Positions 34,501-44,739 of a stretch of DNA of 64,000 bases are shown here, piece after piece (within the stretch, counting starts at the first letter, position 1; every line of letters begins with the position of its first letter). The position numbers and the translations under genes are program-made. Source of the DNA: Diogma glabrata. Lineage: Eukaryota; Arthropoda; Insecta; Diptera; Cylindrotomidae. The stretch spans positions 47,696,485 through 47,760,484 of the forward strand of contig OY856187.1 of the NCBI GenBank assembly GCA_963693315.1. The letters are read 5' to 3'. The notes below the pieces were generated by a model that was given only the letters and a program-made list of their open reading frames with translations, was not told the DNA's origin and made no database searches.

Positions 34501-34850
34501 TTGAAGTTAATGGCACACCGTATCGTCGTAATCGGGAGCACGTAATCGGATATGAAAAAGAACAAATGTCAGCAAGTAAAGAAGTGATTGATCCTGAAAT
34601 TGAAGCAGAGTTTATGGAATCCGATAATGCTGAATATGTCGAAAGGCCGATTATAACCGAAAATGTGGACGAAAAAAACGATGGTAATGTAATTATTTCT
34701 GCTGAAAGTGAAGGTGATGTTATTAGAGGAAATACAGATGTGGGTAGTGCTGTGGAAGCAAATGTGAATGGATTGGCAAGTGGTCGTCCTCAGCGTACTA
34801 AAACAAAACCATTAAAATTGCAGGATTATATCATGAATGCCTAAGTTTCT
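31505..34850 (+). pseudogene. Degenerate pol of Mag-like Gypsy element
   Basis: Pieces in order: aspartic protease with CTLDTGAALNVIG (31505-31768); RT start with PRRIPLKFRNRLKDEID and DGVIVKEE (31857-32273); a scrambled RT stretch at 32274-32482; the catalytic IADDILVF and thumb region to about 32905; RNase H with IEADSSCFG, EKELLAILFACRRF and TDHKPL, then DTLSRAP (32869-33350); integrase zinc finger with HQSHNG and CETCLK (to 33831); integrase core piece with VCSDNPKNF (33930-34301); and the C-terminal frame to 34844. At least five frame breaks and stops make it non-functional. Key residues seem mostly kept, so decay began not long ago, in line with LTR identity of about 96%. Confidence 0.85.
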
Positions 34851-34911
34851 AGAAGATTGAAAATTTAGTTTTTTTTATATTGAATTAATTTTATGTTTTT
34901 TATTTAAATGT

Positions 34912-34924
34912 AGAAAAGGGAAGA
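34912..34924 (+). promoter_or_regulatory. Polypurine tract of Mag-like element
   Basis: GAAAAGGGAAGA lies directly before the 3' LTR start TGTTG. This is the plus-strand primer of the element. Confidence 0.85.
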
Positions 34925-35113
34925 TGTTGTATTATATAAAATCTGTAGTTCATCCCTGTATTTGATACATAGTTCGTCTTCAACGACTTTCTCTTTCTAA
35001 CACAACGAACACACATCACGTCCATGGACCCCATCATCACCAAGTGAAATAAAAAATGTCCTATGTTAATTATTAAATATCAAGTCTTTTATTTATATAC
35101 AGAATATAAAACA
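34925..35113 (+). repeat. 3' LTR of Mag-like Gypsy element (189 bp)
   Basis: Direct repeat of 30454-30642; see there. It is followed by ACATC, close to the GCATC in front of the 5' LTR. Confidence 0.93.
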
Positions 35114-35129
35114 ACATCAGTTATGTTTC

Positions 35130-35760
35130 CAAAATAAGTCCTCAACTCTCGACTTACACTATCACAACTTCTTCCATCACCATTTTATCCGTCGAAGCGG
35201 ATGTCTTTACAGTTATAGCTGTCTCGTATAGTATTGGAGGTTACTCTTTCAGATGATCACTTGAGAACTTTCTCTGCCATCGATCCCTAGGGTCAGGAGT
35301 AGGTTTAGTTCTCCTCCCGAAATCCAAAAACCATACATTTCTTTATGTTCATCTCGCAGTTATGTGCTTCTAGCAGCGTTAGTGATTTCTTGCTGGTCTA
35401 TCCAACACTTCTCTGCAGACAGAGTGAGATAACCTTCTGAGGGAGGCTGAAATGAATACCTACCTCCACTTTGGTAGTATTGCCACAACTCAGTTGTTAA
35501 TTTCTTGCTCATCCTTGCACTCCACTATAAATGTAACCAGGTTTGAAGTAGTTATCTTCAAATCCAGTTTTGTGAACCTAAACTTTGGTTAACTAATCTA
35601 ACAGTACCTTCAACTATCCGCAAATTCTATGCACTTATTTTGGTCTAATAGTCCAACCGTCTTAATTGTAACTGCATAGCCAGTGACCGTGTTGTACCTT
35701 CTCAGCTAAGGAAATGGCTTTCTTGACCGCATTGTGAACTCTTTTGTTGGAGCATCAAAC
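35130..35760 (-). pseudogene. Second remnant of DUF4780-like non-LTR ORF1
   Basis: On the minus strand, KVEVGIHF, then PQKVISL and LQRSVGWTSKKS (through a stop) lines up with KVEVGTYSLV, PNKASVFFLRSAGQTREKS of the remnant at 21690-23050. DNA level similarity is also visible, as ACCTCCACTTT against GACTTCCACTTT. It is heavily mutated. A run of C residues (35763-35773) adjoins it. Confidence 0.45.
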
Positions 35761-36009
35761 CTCCCCCCCCCCCAACCTTCTTCCTGAAGATCTTTGGATA
35801 CAACCCAAAGTTACGATTCTCAAGTACCACCTAGTGCCTGTTTTGCTAATTCCTTATCTTGGTAGGCTATCTAATAATCTTGGCTGGCCTAAAGGTGTTA
35901 ACGCACGGTCTCTACACTTTTTTCGACTTCTGATTAGGATTGTCTTGTTGTACCTTTAGCACTCGTTGCTCCTCGTCTTGGCAGTGTTCTTTGCAGGTAA
36001 CACCCTACA

Positions 36010-37073
36010 CTCATCGGTCTGACGAAGAGACCCACTTGTGACAGTTTTGACCTTTGGTCCTTGTTTTTATTTTTAGTAAACGCATTTGTAAAATCATTGT
36101 GGGCTGAATACATTTATTTAAAGTTTGGATAAAAAGCCCTGACTTTGTCAGTATGACAATCAACAATAATTCAACAATCTTTTCAGAAAAGCAAAAAACA
36201 AAAATCAAATTAATTAATTTAAAATAACAAACGAAACATATATTTCTGCTACAACTTAATATTTTTTTTAATTATGTAATTCTTTCAAACTGATTAAAAA
36301 ATTGTTTTGTTTTAAGTTCAATTAATAAAAATTATTCCATAACTGTCAAGGATTTTTCAGACCTTTCCCTAAATACTGTCAATAAAAAAATGAGCTTTAA
36401 AGTTAAAAGTTCATCAGAATTATTGTAAATTTAAAATGAAGTAATTTGGTTTTGTTTTTATTGTAGTTATTGTACATTGTAATATGTAAAAGTAAATAGG
36501 GTTAATTTTTATGGGTGGATTTTGTTTTATTTTATCAATTATATCTATATGTATTGGTTGGTTTACCCTGAATAAAAATTTTATTTTGTGGAACATTTGT
36601 GTAATGTTGTTTGATAGCTTAAAGGTTACGCAGTTGAATGAAGATTCAGAAAGCGTGAATTCAAAATCTGTACAAAGAAGTGCCTTCTAGAAGGCCCGGT
36701 TTTCCTCGAAATTCACAAGAATTTTTGAGTACGTCGATTCGATCATAACTTTTAATCCTTTACAGAGATTAGGAGTAAAAGGATGCAATTCGTGTACTGG
36801 ACGACATAAAACGTCGAAATTTGAACCGGTCTATTTTTGATATGGACTTCATACTTGGGAATTGGGATACAAGCAGTATATAGGTGAAATAAATAGAAAA
36901 ATTCTTTAATTTCAAAATAGGCTGGTCCGAATGATTTCTGGAAATTAAAATTCAAAGTTACTTTTAACTTAAAATTAGAAGAAAGGTGCACCAGATATCA
37001 ACGGTTTTATGTGCGTAGAAAAGGTAACAAGCTGGTCTTTTAAAAAAAGCCCAGAAATCTTTTTGTGTAGAAT
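36010..37073. other. AT-rich stretch, nothing recognised
   Basis: No coding similarity or repeat structure was identified. Confidence 0.4.
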
Positions 37074-37617
37074 GTAGACTGTTAAAAATATTAAGAAATA
37101 AAATTTTGTAAAATGCAATTTTTATTATGCAATTTATGTCAAATTTTTATTTTTTTTTTTCACAATATAAAGTTCCAAGCTTTCTCTAAAGCATGCCAAA
37201 ATTTAAAAATAGCGTTTTCTTGCTCTAGATATTAATTTTTAAGGATGTGCATTTCAGAAGGTTTCTGACGATTCAAATTTAGGGTAACTGAAATCAAATT
37301 GAAGAGAATGGTTCAACCGATAACAACAATAGGGCATGGAAATGCAAAAAACTGGCCACACAGTAAATTTATGGAAAGAGCTAGTTTGTGTTCTAAAATT
37401 AATTTTTAAAGCCGTACTTAGATGCACATTTTTGAAAATTAAAACATAAGAACAAAAACAAGCTCTTTCTTTTAATTTTGGCATGTTTTACAGGGTAATG
37501 TTAGGGTTTCAGGTAAATATGAAAGCTCTAGTATTAGTAAATATGAAAGTTCTAAATAAACTTACGCTACCAGCGCCATCATTAAAAATTTGCATTTTGA
37601 TACTTTTAACAGTGTAC
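37074..37617. mobile_element. Small degenerate TIR (MITE-like) element
   Basis: The ends read GTAGACTGTTAAAAATAT (37074) and, inverted, GTACACTGTTAAAAGTAT (37617). Inner blocks also match in inverted order: CATGCCAAAATT at about 37193 with AATTTTGGCATG at about 37474-37485, and ATGTGCATTTCAG with ATGCACATTTTTG-type sequence. No coding capacity. The arms are about 180 bp but worn. Confidence 0.5.
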
Positions 37618-37699
37618 CATTGTACGTAAAAAGTTAACCGTGTATTTTTTCAGTTTTCTTTTTTTTTAGCGTATGGTTTTTTTGTGACACACTAAAAAT

Positions 37700-38100
37700 T
37701 AAACTTAAAATAGGTAGACTATTCTATGAAATCTACCTAAAACAAAACATGGATACAAATTGGTGGCAGTTTTATGTGGAGGCTTTCTTGACTTCAATCG
37801 ACAACGAGTGTGGTCACCGTAATATTCGTGCAAGGGTAACGTGATGTTGTTGGTTACCTTTTTATGTTCACGCATAAGAACATGCGAGCGTCTGAGTGCA
37901 GGTGGAGCGATATTGCTTAACACAGGGAGCCAAGGGGTGGATCTGATAGTACCACTTATAGTACGCATCGTGGCATGCAGCTGGCAGTAAACATTTTGAG
38001 TATGTGTGCTATTCAACCAGACTGGTGCGCCATACTCAGTCACTGAGTAAACCAGACTTAGAGCAGTTGTACGGAGGGTAGCTTCAGTAAGCCAGCATTT
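37700..38100 (-). pseudogene. C-terminal fragment of a non-LTR reverse transcriptase
   Basis: A minus-strand frame reads LTEATLRTTALSLVYS at its upper end, then TEYGAPVWLNS, MRTISGTIRSTPWLPVLSNI and APPALRRSHVLMREHKKV. This is the conserved region after the RT thumb in LINE-type elements, of the form 'YS.AEYC.PVW..S.H...ID..LN..MR.ISG'. The rest of the element is absent. Confidence 0.75.
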
Positions 38101-39284
38101 TTTCAGTAAGCCAGGTTTTTACCTTTCGAACCTATTCTCAAATGAGACACTTTCGATTTTTCTAATAAACGTGTATTTTTATTTCACCTGTATTACTTGT
38201 ATGTCAAGTATGATGTCGATCTAAAATGGTCGGGTTCATTGTCGGTCGTCCAGATCATGATTTTTTTTTGATATTGCACTTACAGATGTAAATTTACCGG
38301 TTAAATATTTTTATGGTAATTTTACCGTAAAATTACCGGTAAGATTGGTAAAATTGGTAAAATAGGTAAAATATAAAACTGGATCAAAAAATTAAATTAT
38401 GGTTGCATTTTTAATTAATTCAAAATGTACGACTATATCACAATCATTTCTATCTTATCTTATATATATAAAAATCACGTGTCACGATGTTTGTCCGCGA
38501 TAAACTCCGCAACAACCTAACAAATCTTAATAAAATTGTGTTCAGTGTGGGTATAATGGTCCAACTTGAGAGATAGGATAGTTTTTATTTTGATTAAACG
38601 CCTAAATATTTTTTAATTACGAATTAAATGTTAAATATGCATAGTTCATAAGCAAACTTTCAGATGGTGGCGTAAATTAATTAATTTACTGTCAAAACTG
38701 CTTTATTGACTTTTTAACCATCCATGTAGAGCCCATATAGACTATCATATGTTATTGAGCGATTATTTTGTTCCGGCATTTGCTGCAATGGCACTGCAAA
38801 AGGGGGAAAAGAAACGAAATTCAATAAAATTTATATGGGATTTCATACAAAACACAACTTGAATAATTTTAAAAATTATCGGTTGTAATACCACGACTTG
38901 CACTGCAGTTTTCAATAAAAATGTGGGTTGAATTGTGTGAAATACGATCTTTCTTTATGTCATAATGGTTATGGTCCAACGTTCATCAGGCATTCTGGTG
39001 ATGTGTCTTACCATTGATCAAGTATATAATAAGGGGTTAAACGTGTCTGCCAAAGTAATTAAACTCGTTGTGTTGGCAGTGATGAGGTTACGAGTTCAAA
39101 TCCCAACCGAAAGACGTTAAAGAGAAAAACATAGTTTTTTCTGAGATATTTCCAACCATACCTTTGAATAGGAAAAAATTCAAATTAATTCCTTAGTTAC
39201 TTGAGTTTAATTTCTCACAAAAATCCTGAGTAAATCTAAAATTTTATACATATATGTGAAGTTTGTAAATCAACCCTCGCTAAC

Positions 39285-40210
39285 CGAGATTTGCATCCAC
39301 ATTAAGTCCAAAATTGTTTATTCGCCGTAAGCAAAATATATTTAAAAAAATTGTTTTATCTAATTCAAAATTTAAAATTTGCATAAATTTTTAAATAATA
39401 GTAGATTATGATGCAAGGACGTAAAACTAAAGATTTTGGGTGTATATTTTTATCATTAAGTCCAACATAGCTTACGTCCGTCATATGCTATTTTTATTCG
39501 CCGTAAGCAGAATATTGTAAAAAAATTGTTAAATCTAAATCAAAATTAAAATTTGCCTAAATTTTGAAATCAAAATATGTTGAACAAGTAACCTTTGACC
39601 AAAATAGGTATTTGTTATTTTGCCAAACAATTTGTAAAACTATGACATAAAAAAATTACAAATATTTTGACTGGCTAATATTGAATTCAAAGGGTGCTTT
39701 GATAAAATTTTTTATTTTTTATATAATTTATACAAATTTAAATGTTTTTTACTTTTTTGGACTTTACTATATTATGACAACAAAATATAGGGTTAAAAAG
39801 CGACACTTTTCGCCCGTAAATTACAGTAATAAAGTAACACTTTAATGTAGGCAAATAAAAAGTAGATAATGAAGCAAGGACGTAAAGCTAAAGGCTGGCG
39901 CTTCGATTTGCACCCACATTAAGTCCGAAATAGCTTACATGCGTCATATATTATTTTTTAAAATGTTAAATCTAAATCAAAATTAAAAATTTGCATACAT
40001 TTTAAAATAATAATATTTTGTACAAGTTACCTTTGGCTTAAATATTTGTTATTTTTTTCAAACAAATTGTATAACTATTCCAACAAAATATAGCAAATAT
40101 TTTGATTGGATTATGAAATTTTGAATTAAAAGGTTGCTTTGATAAAAAAATTTGTTTTTTATATAATTTATACAAATTTAAATATTTTTTACTTTTTTGG
40201 AAGTAACGTA
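39285..40210. repeat. Diverged direct repeats within the duplicated segment
   Basis: The phrase CATTAAGTCC(A/G)A(A/C)AT followed by TATTCGCCGTAAGCA or GCTTAC..CGTCATAT, then AATCTAAATCAAAATTAAAA and GGTTGCTTTGATAAA, occurs at about 39298, 39455 and 39910. The clearest pair is 39464-39780 and 39905-40210, about 440 bp apart. Recurs at plus 19,012. Confidence 0.7.
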
Positions 40211-40385
40211 AACTTAAAATTTTCGTTAATGGTTAATCCACGTGACATTTATGGGAATAGTTTAAAGAAAATTAAAGAAAATCAGGGATCTATGCGTTAC
40301 ATGATGTAACAGGGCTAAACTTTACAGGAATATAAAATCTATTGGAGCTTTTTACAATGATGTTATAGTGTAAGATAGTATAATC

Positions 40386-41189
40386 TTTGGTAAGGAAAGT
40401 TTGGTAACCCATAATTGGTCCAAGTATGATTCAACTCGGTGAATATAAGGAATTGCATAATATTATTGGCCCAAGTATGGTAAAATTCAAAAAGCCAATG
40501 TATGATTAAAGTTCGTTGGGCCAACTATGGTACAACTAAGAGTAAACAATGTTTGTCAATACACAATTGGCTCAGATATGGTTCATTGTCGAGAAGACAA
40601 TGCTTGACTAAAACATATTGGCCCAAGTATGAGAAAACAAGGTTTAGCGAAACTTTATTGGGCCAAGTGTGTTTCAGAGGACTTTGGTTCATGTTTGGCA
40701 AAACATGGTTGGTCCACTCTTGGACCAACTAAATTTACCCCGTATATGTTATGCCATAGTTGGACCAAGTTTGGTCCGTTTGTTAACTATGGCGATATGG
40801 GTTTTGAAACCATGGTGCTTAATTGTGTTGTGTGTGCTTGCATTTATTATACACAATAATAATAATCAAACCAACTCTTCATATTTTATTATTTCTTGTT
40901 TTAGCTAATTTATAATTATAATTGGTCTGAAATTAAAAGTCATATTTGGCCCGAAATTGTGAGCCATCCTTGGCCCAAAATTGTAAGCCACACTTGAGCC
41001 GTGGTCTAGAAATCATGCTTGACCCAATATTGCAAGCCGTACTAGCCCTAAACTGATTAAAACAACTCTGGCACGATGTTATCATTTCGTGGTTTACCCA
41101 ACATTGGGGCAACAGTGTCAAACATACTAGGTTCAAAGTTTATATCTGGTATGCCACCATGTCTGGTCCGATTGTTTTTCTTACCTCGG
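40386..41189. mobile_element. Small TIR element with TTGGGCCAAG subterminal arrays
   Basis: The left end reads TTTGGTAAGGAAAG; the right end, inverted, reads CCGAGGTAAGAAAAA. Both resemble the end CCCGGGTAAGAAAAA of the larger element at 44740-48364. Inward lie arrays of a motif near TTGGGCCAAGTATGG: in plus orientation from about 40418 to 40770, and in inverse orientation from about 40921 to 41130. Such inverted arrays near the ends may bind a transposase. No coding gene is seen; open frames here are products of the arrays. Confidence 0.6.
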
Positions 41190-42951
41190 TGGTCGTTAAG
41201 TTGATTCTCATTCAACTAAATTATACCACCCTGGTCATAGAAACTATTCATAAAAATGATTACAGTTTTAATACATCTGAATAATTTATGATATAATTAA
41301 TCATGTGAAATTTAAGTTTGATTTGTGCTAAATGTTAAAACTGCCTACACACCCTCGTCGCCGTTGGTTGATGATCTAATAAAAATTTTAAACTCAATTG
41401 AAACACAAATTAAAAAAAAACTATTTTCAATATAATTGTACATTGCATAATATTACAATAATTATGCTATCACAATCATTAATATCGGCCTTGTAAAATC
41501 AAAATCCACTGAAAATTAATCATTGAAAAACTGCAATAACCTATAAAATGTAATTGTTTAAAAATTATAAAAATATCACTTGTTTTGAAACCCCATGATC
41601 GAGTTTTTTATCATTCGACCTGCAATCAGAAAACATGTTTTTTTTCTCTTGTGATTATTCTTTTCCATGGTGCTTTTACTTTCATTCATAAGGAAAACGA
41701 CAAGAAAAGAAAATTATTGTAATATATATAAATAAATAAGATTTATAAGATAAATTTCTTGATCTGAATTTTAAATATTTTTTTTTTTTGCTTTAATATA
41801 CGATCACGAAAATCTTATGTGATTCTTTTATTGATGAAGGTCGGGGATGCTGATTTAATAATAATAAAATTATTTGTAAAAAAATTTTTTAACATTAAGT
41901 TTAGTGTTAATTAAAATGTGGAATTAAATGTTATATTTGCAACAAAATTTTATTTATCTGGTTTAAGTGTAATAAAAAATTCGAGGATTTTAAATAAAAT
42001 CATTTTCTGTTGAGTTTTATTTGTTTTGAAAATGTCCTTGATTTACATCATAAGTAGTGTGATACGCACGGATTAGGGTTTATTATTACAACAATTGATG
42101 GTTAATTTTCTAATCTTGATTACAAATAGTACACAATATCACATTTGTCTAGATCTTAAACTTATCACAACTCTTTGTTTGTGTTTTTCTCAAACGAGGG
42201 TTTAAGATTGGGTATAACTGTTACAGTTTTGTAATTATTATAGTTTTTCCATGAACTGAAGTTGACAAGCAATGGCTACCGATTCTCGCGTTTAACGCAA
42301 TCAAATTATGATGTGTTTAGACTGGACACTTTTCGTTAAAATAAATATTGGATCCAATAAGGATTTCATCAACTAAAAAAATAGACCTGGGATGTGGGTG
42401 ATGAAACATAAGGCCAGCAATTGGTTCTTGAATGCAAAAGAGATATGTGTTTAATTTTATGATGATAAGAGTACATTTGGTTAACACTATGATGTAATGG
42501 TGTAATGCAATGGTTTCCGAAATGGTTGATAATTTTGTCACAAAAGTTAATCTTGCAACTTGCAAACTAATAATTGATGAAAAACTGTTGAAAGGTCTGG
42601 AAATGAGGTTTTAAGTTTTTATATTTAGGTATTGGAATTCGTTGACATTACTAAAAAACAATTTTCTGCGTTTTTAGTTGTTTTTTTTAACCCTGTCTTA
42701 AGATACAGGGTGTCGAAGAATCAAAATATTGATCGACCCCTGGTGTATTCAAATGGCTCTACAGTAAAAACTACTGAACTGATTTAAATGTTATATAGCT
42801 CAAAGTGTAGGGTTTAATACCTAGACCTAATCAAAATAGTAATTCACATTATATGATCTTGAACATTTTCTTTTAGAAAAATAACGGTAAAAAATTCAAA
42901 ATCGATTTTCTAGAAATGCGCATTTATAAAATTTTTAATTTTTTAACATAT

Positions 42952-43539
42952 TGTTACGTTTTTCTAACCTAACTTCGAATTGGCCTAACTCACAATTCGA
43001 TAAACGCAATTCCCAAATCTCTTCAGAGTTCGATCACTGATTAGTAAGCACAAACACCAGGTTTTATTAAGTATTCAACACCTTAAAGGAAAACAATACA
43101 GCAAACAATATTCCTAACTAGAATATTCTTTCAACAGCTTCAGAAACTCCAATGGTTGATTGTAGAAATTTCCAGAAATTTCCAACGATTAAAATAATAC
43201 ACAAATTATTTCTACTTAATAACACTTTAAGCTTTATTTACAAAAAAACTAATTTTAAATATCACTTTTATAATTTTAAATTTATCGTCACAGGTTTAAA
43301 ATAAAAGTAATTTTTGTCTTGCATTCGAGGTCACTTTTTAGAAACCTTGAGAAAACACTAGAATATTCGCTTATTTTACGTTATGATGATTTGATTCATA
43401 AAGTAATTTTATGTTGACCCAAGTTCTAAGAAATACAACAACAACACTATGCATTTCATTTATTTGTTGTTGTGTTTTGTTGTGATTTAATTTTTTTGGA
43501 AGTGACTGTAATCGTCTGGATTTTTCTGTAATCGTAACA
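42952..43539. repeat. Solo LTR (588 bp) with ATAT target duplication
   Basis: Begins TGTTACG and ends CGTAACA, flanked by ATAT on both sides (42948-42951 and 43540-43543). No internal region is present. It is the product expected when the two LTRs of an element recombine. Orientation is not certain. It recurs with its flanks at 61964-62551. Confidence 0.8.
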
Positions 43540-43716
43540 ATATGAAAGGTACATATGTTACTAACATTTTTTTAAATTTTTCAGGTGGGGAATATTTTTT
43601 GTTTTTTTTTTAAATTAGTATTCTTGTAATGTGATTCAGAATTTAAAAACGGTTAATCGACGACTTGCGTCTTGAAAACTGACCATCCAACCTTTTTTAT
43701 TTTCTTTGTTGTCAAG

Positions 43717-43768
43717 GTAAGTATAAGTTTTGTTATTTTAATTATTTTATTGTTTATTTTTATTACAG
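43717..43768 (+). other. Candidate minimal intron
   Basis: GTAAGTATAAG at the left and TTTTTATTACAG at the right enclose a 52-bp AT-rich stretch, in the usual form and size of a short insect intron (AAG before the donor). No coding exons can be assigned on either side, so it may be a relic of a gene or chance. Confidence 0.3.
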
Positions 43769-43864
43769 GTAAAAAGTTCATAAGGCGTTATGGCGCACCG
43801 TTTCTTTGGTATTAGTATTAACAATACTGTACAATAGCTAGTTACTTAACAGGAAGAACTCTGG

Positions 43865-44440
43865 TCTATGATACCGAAGCAGATTCGAAGAAGTACAATA
43901 TAACAGGGAGGTACCCAGGAATCGTCACAGGAATCGATCATTAGACCACTGTTATAGAACATAATGTACGATGGTGTACTCAAAGTACGTATGCTCAAAT
44001 AAACAACGATTATCACAGATAACATTGCCATAGCTGCTGTAGTAAAAAACCTCACGAATATTATTGCCAACTGTATCCAAACCATAATCAGTGTTAGAGC
44101 ATGGTTGCACAATACAGGACTAGAGTTAGCCGGTCAGAAAACGGAAGTCAAACTAATGAGTAACCCAAAAGTTGTGGCAAGTATCGATACCCAGGTTGGT
44201 GAACAGAGCATAACATTTGGCCAGCACCAGGGGTATCTTGGAGTCATTCTATAACAGACTCAACTACCAGAGAACCATCTTCAAAGACCACCTGATGTAC
44301 GCTGCCAACAAAGCCCAATGAGTGGGGTTGTTCTTGCAAGGATTATGCCAAAAATACCAATAGACGTATCAAAACGGCCTACATACTGAAATCGTTGCGC
44401 ATATGCTGCGCTGTAGTGAACATATGGGTGTCGCTGTACC
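43865..44440 (+). pseudogene. Non-LTR RT fragment, first copy
   Basis: Plus-strand pieces read YNIMYDGVLKVRM-like sequence near 43960, ITDNIAIAAVVKNLTNIIAN (the catalytic Asp-Asp of the FADD motif is lost), RAWLHNTGLELAGQKTEVKL, and GEQSITFGQHQGYLGVIL, with frame breaks. The pattern 'WL...GLELA..KTE..L' and 'YLGV..D' matches R1/LOA-like non-LTR elements. It sits within the duplicated segment; the second copy is at 62877-63452. Confidence 0.75.
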
Positions 44441-44739
44441 TAAATCATAAAATATACTATTAATAATAAAATATAGTATTATATTGCAAGCCGTCGATTC
44501 GGCAAAATATATCATAATGAAATATAAAGCAGAATGAGTAGTTGAATAAAGTTAATAACTATAATTACTACATGAAAATTGAAAAAAATGGCTTTGGCCT
44601 TATATCATGAATTTATAAGTATTTGAAATTAATTAAACTGTATTTAATCTTCACATGAACATTACGTGCAGTTGTCTCAACTACACCGTTCTGTACATGT
44701 ACAGCTGTTGAAACAATTTTGGAGTTTCATTTGTCATAT

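Noticed and set aside
35761..35775. C homopolymer as a possible regulatory G4-type site
   Set aside because: One run only, with no neighbouring runs to form a quadruplex.
40502..41136. Overlapping frames of 66-79 codons, perfectly conserved at plus 19,012
   Set aside because: They come from the repeated TTGGGCCAAGTATGG arrays. Conservation reflects the recent duplication, not selection.
42690..42960. Possible MITE starting ACAGGGTGTC
   Set aside because: No inverted partner of this end was found nearby.
43846..44112. Minus-strand 88-codon hydrophobic frame
   Set aside because: It is opposite the plus-strand RT fragment, which has clear RT motifs.
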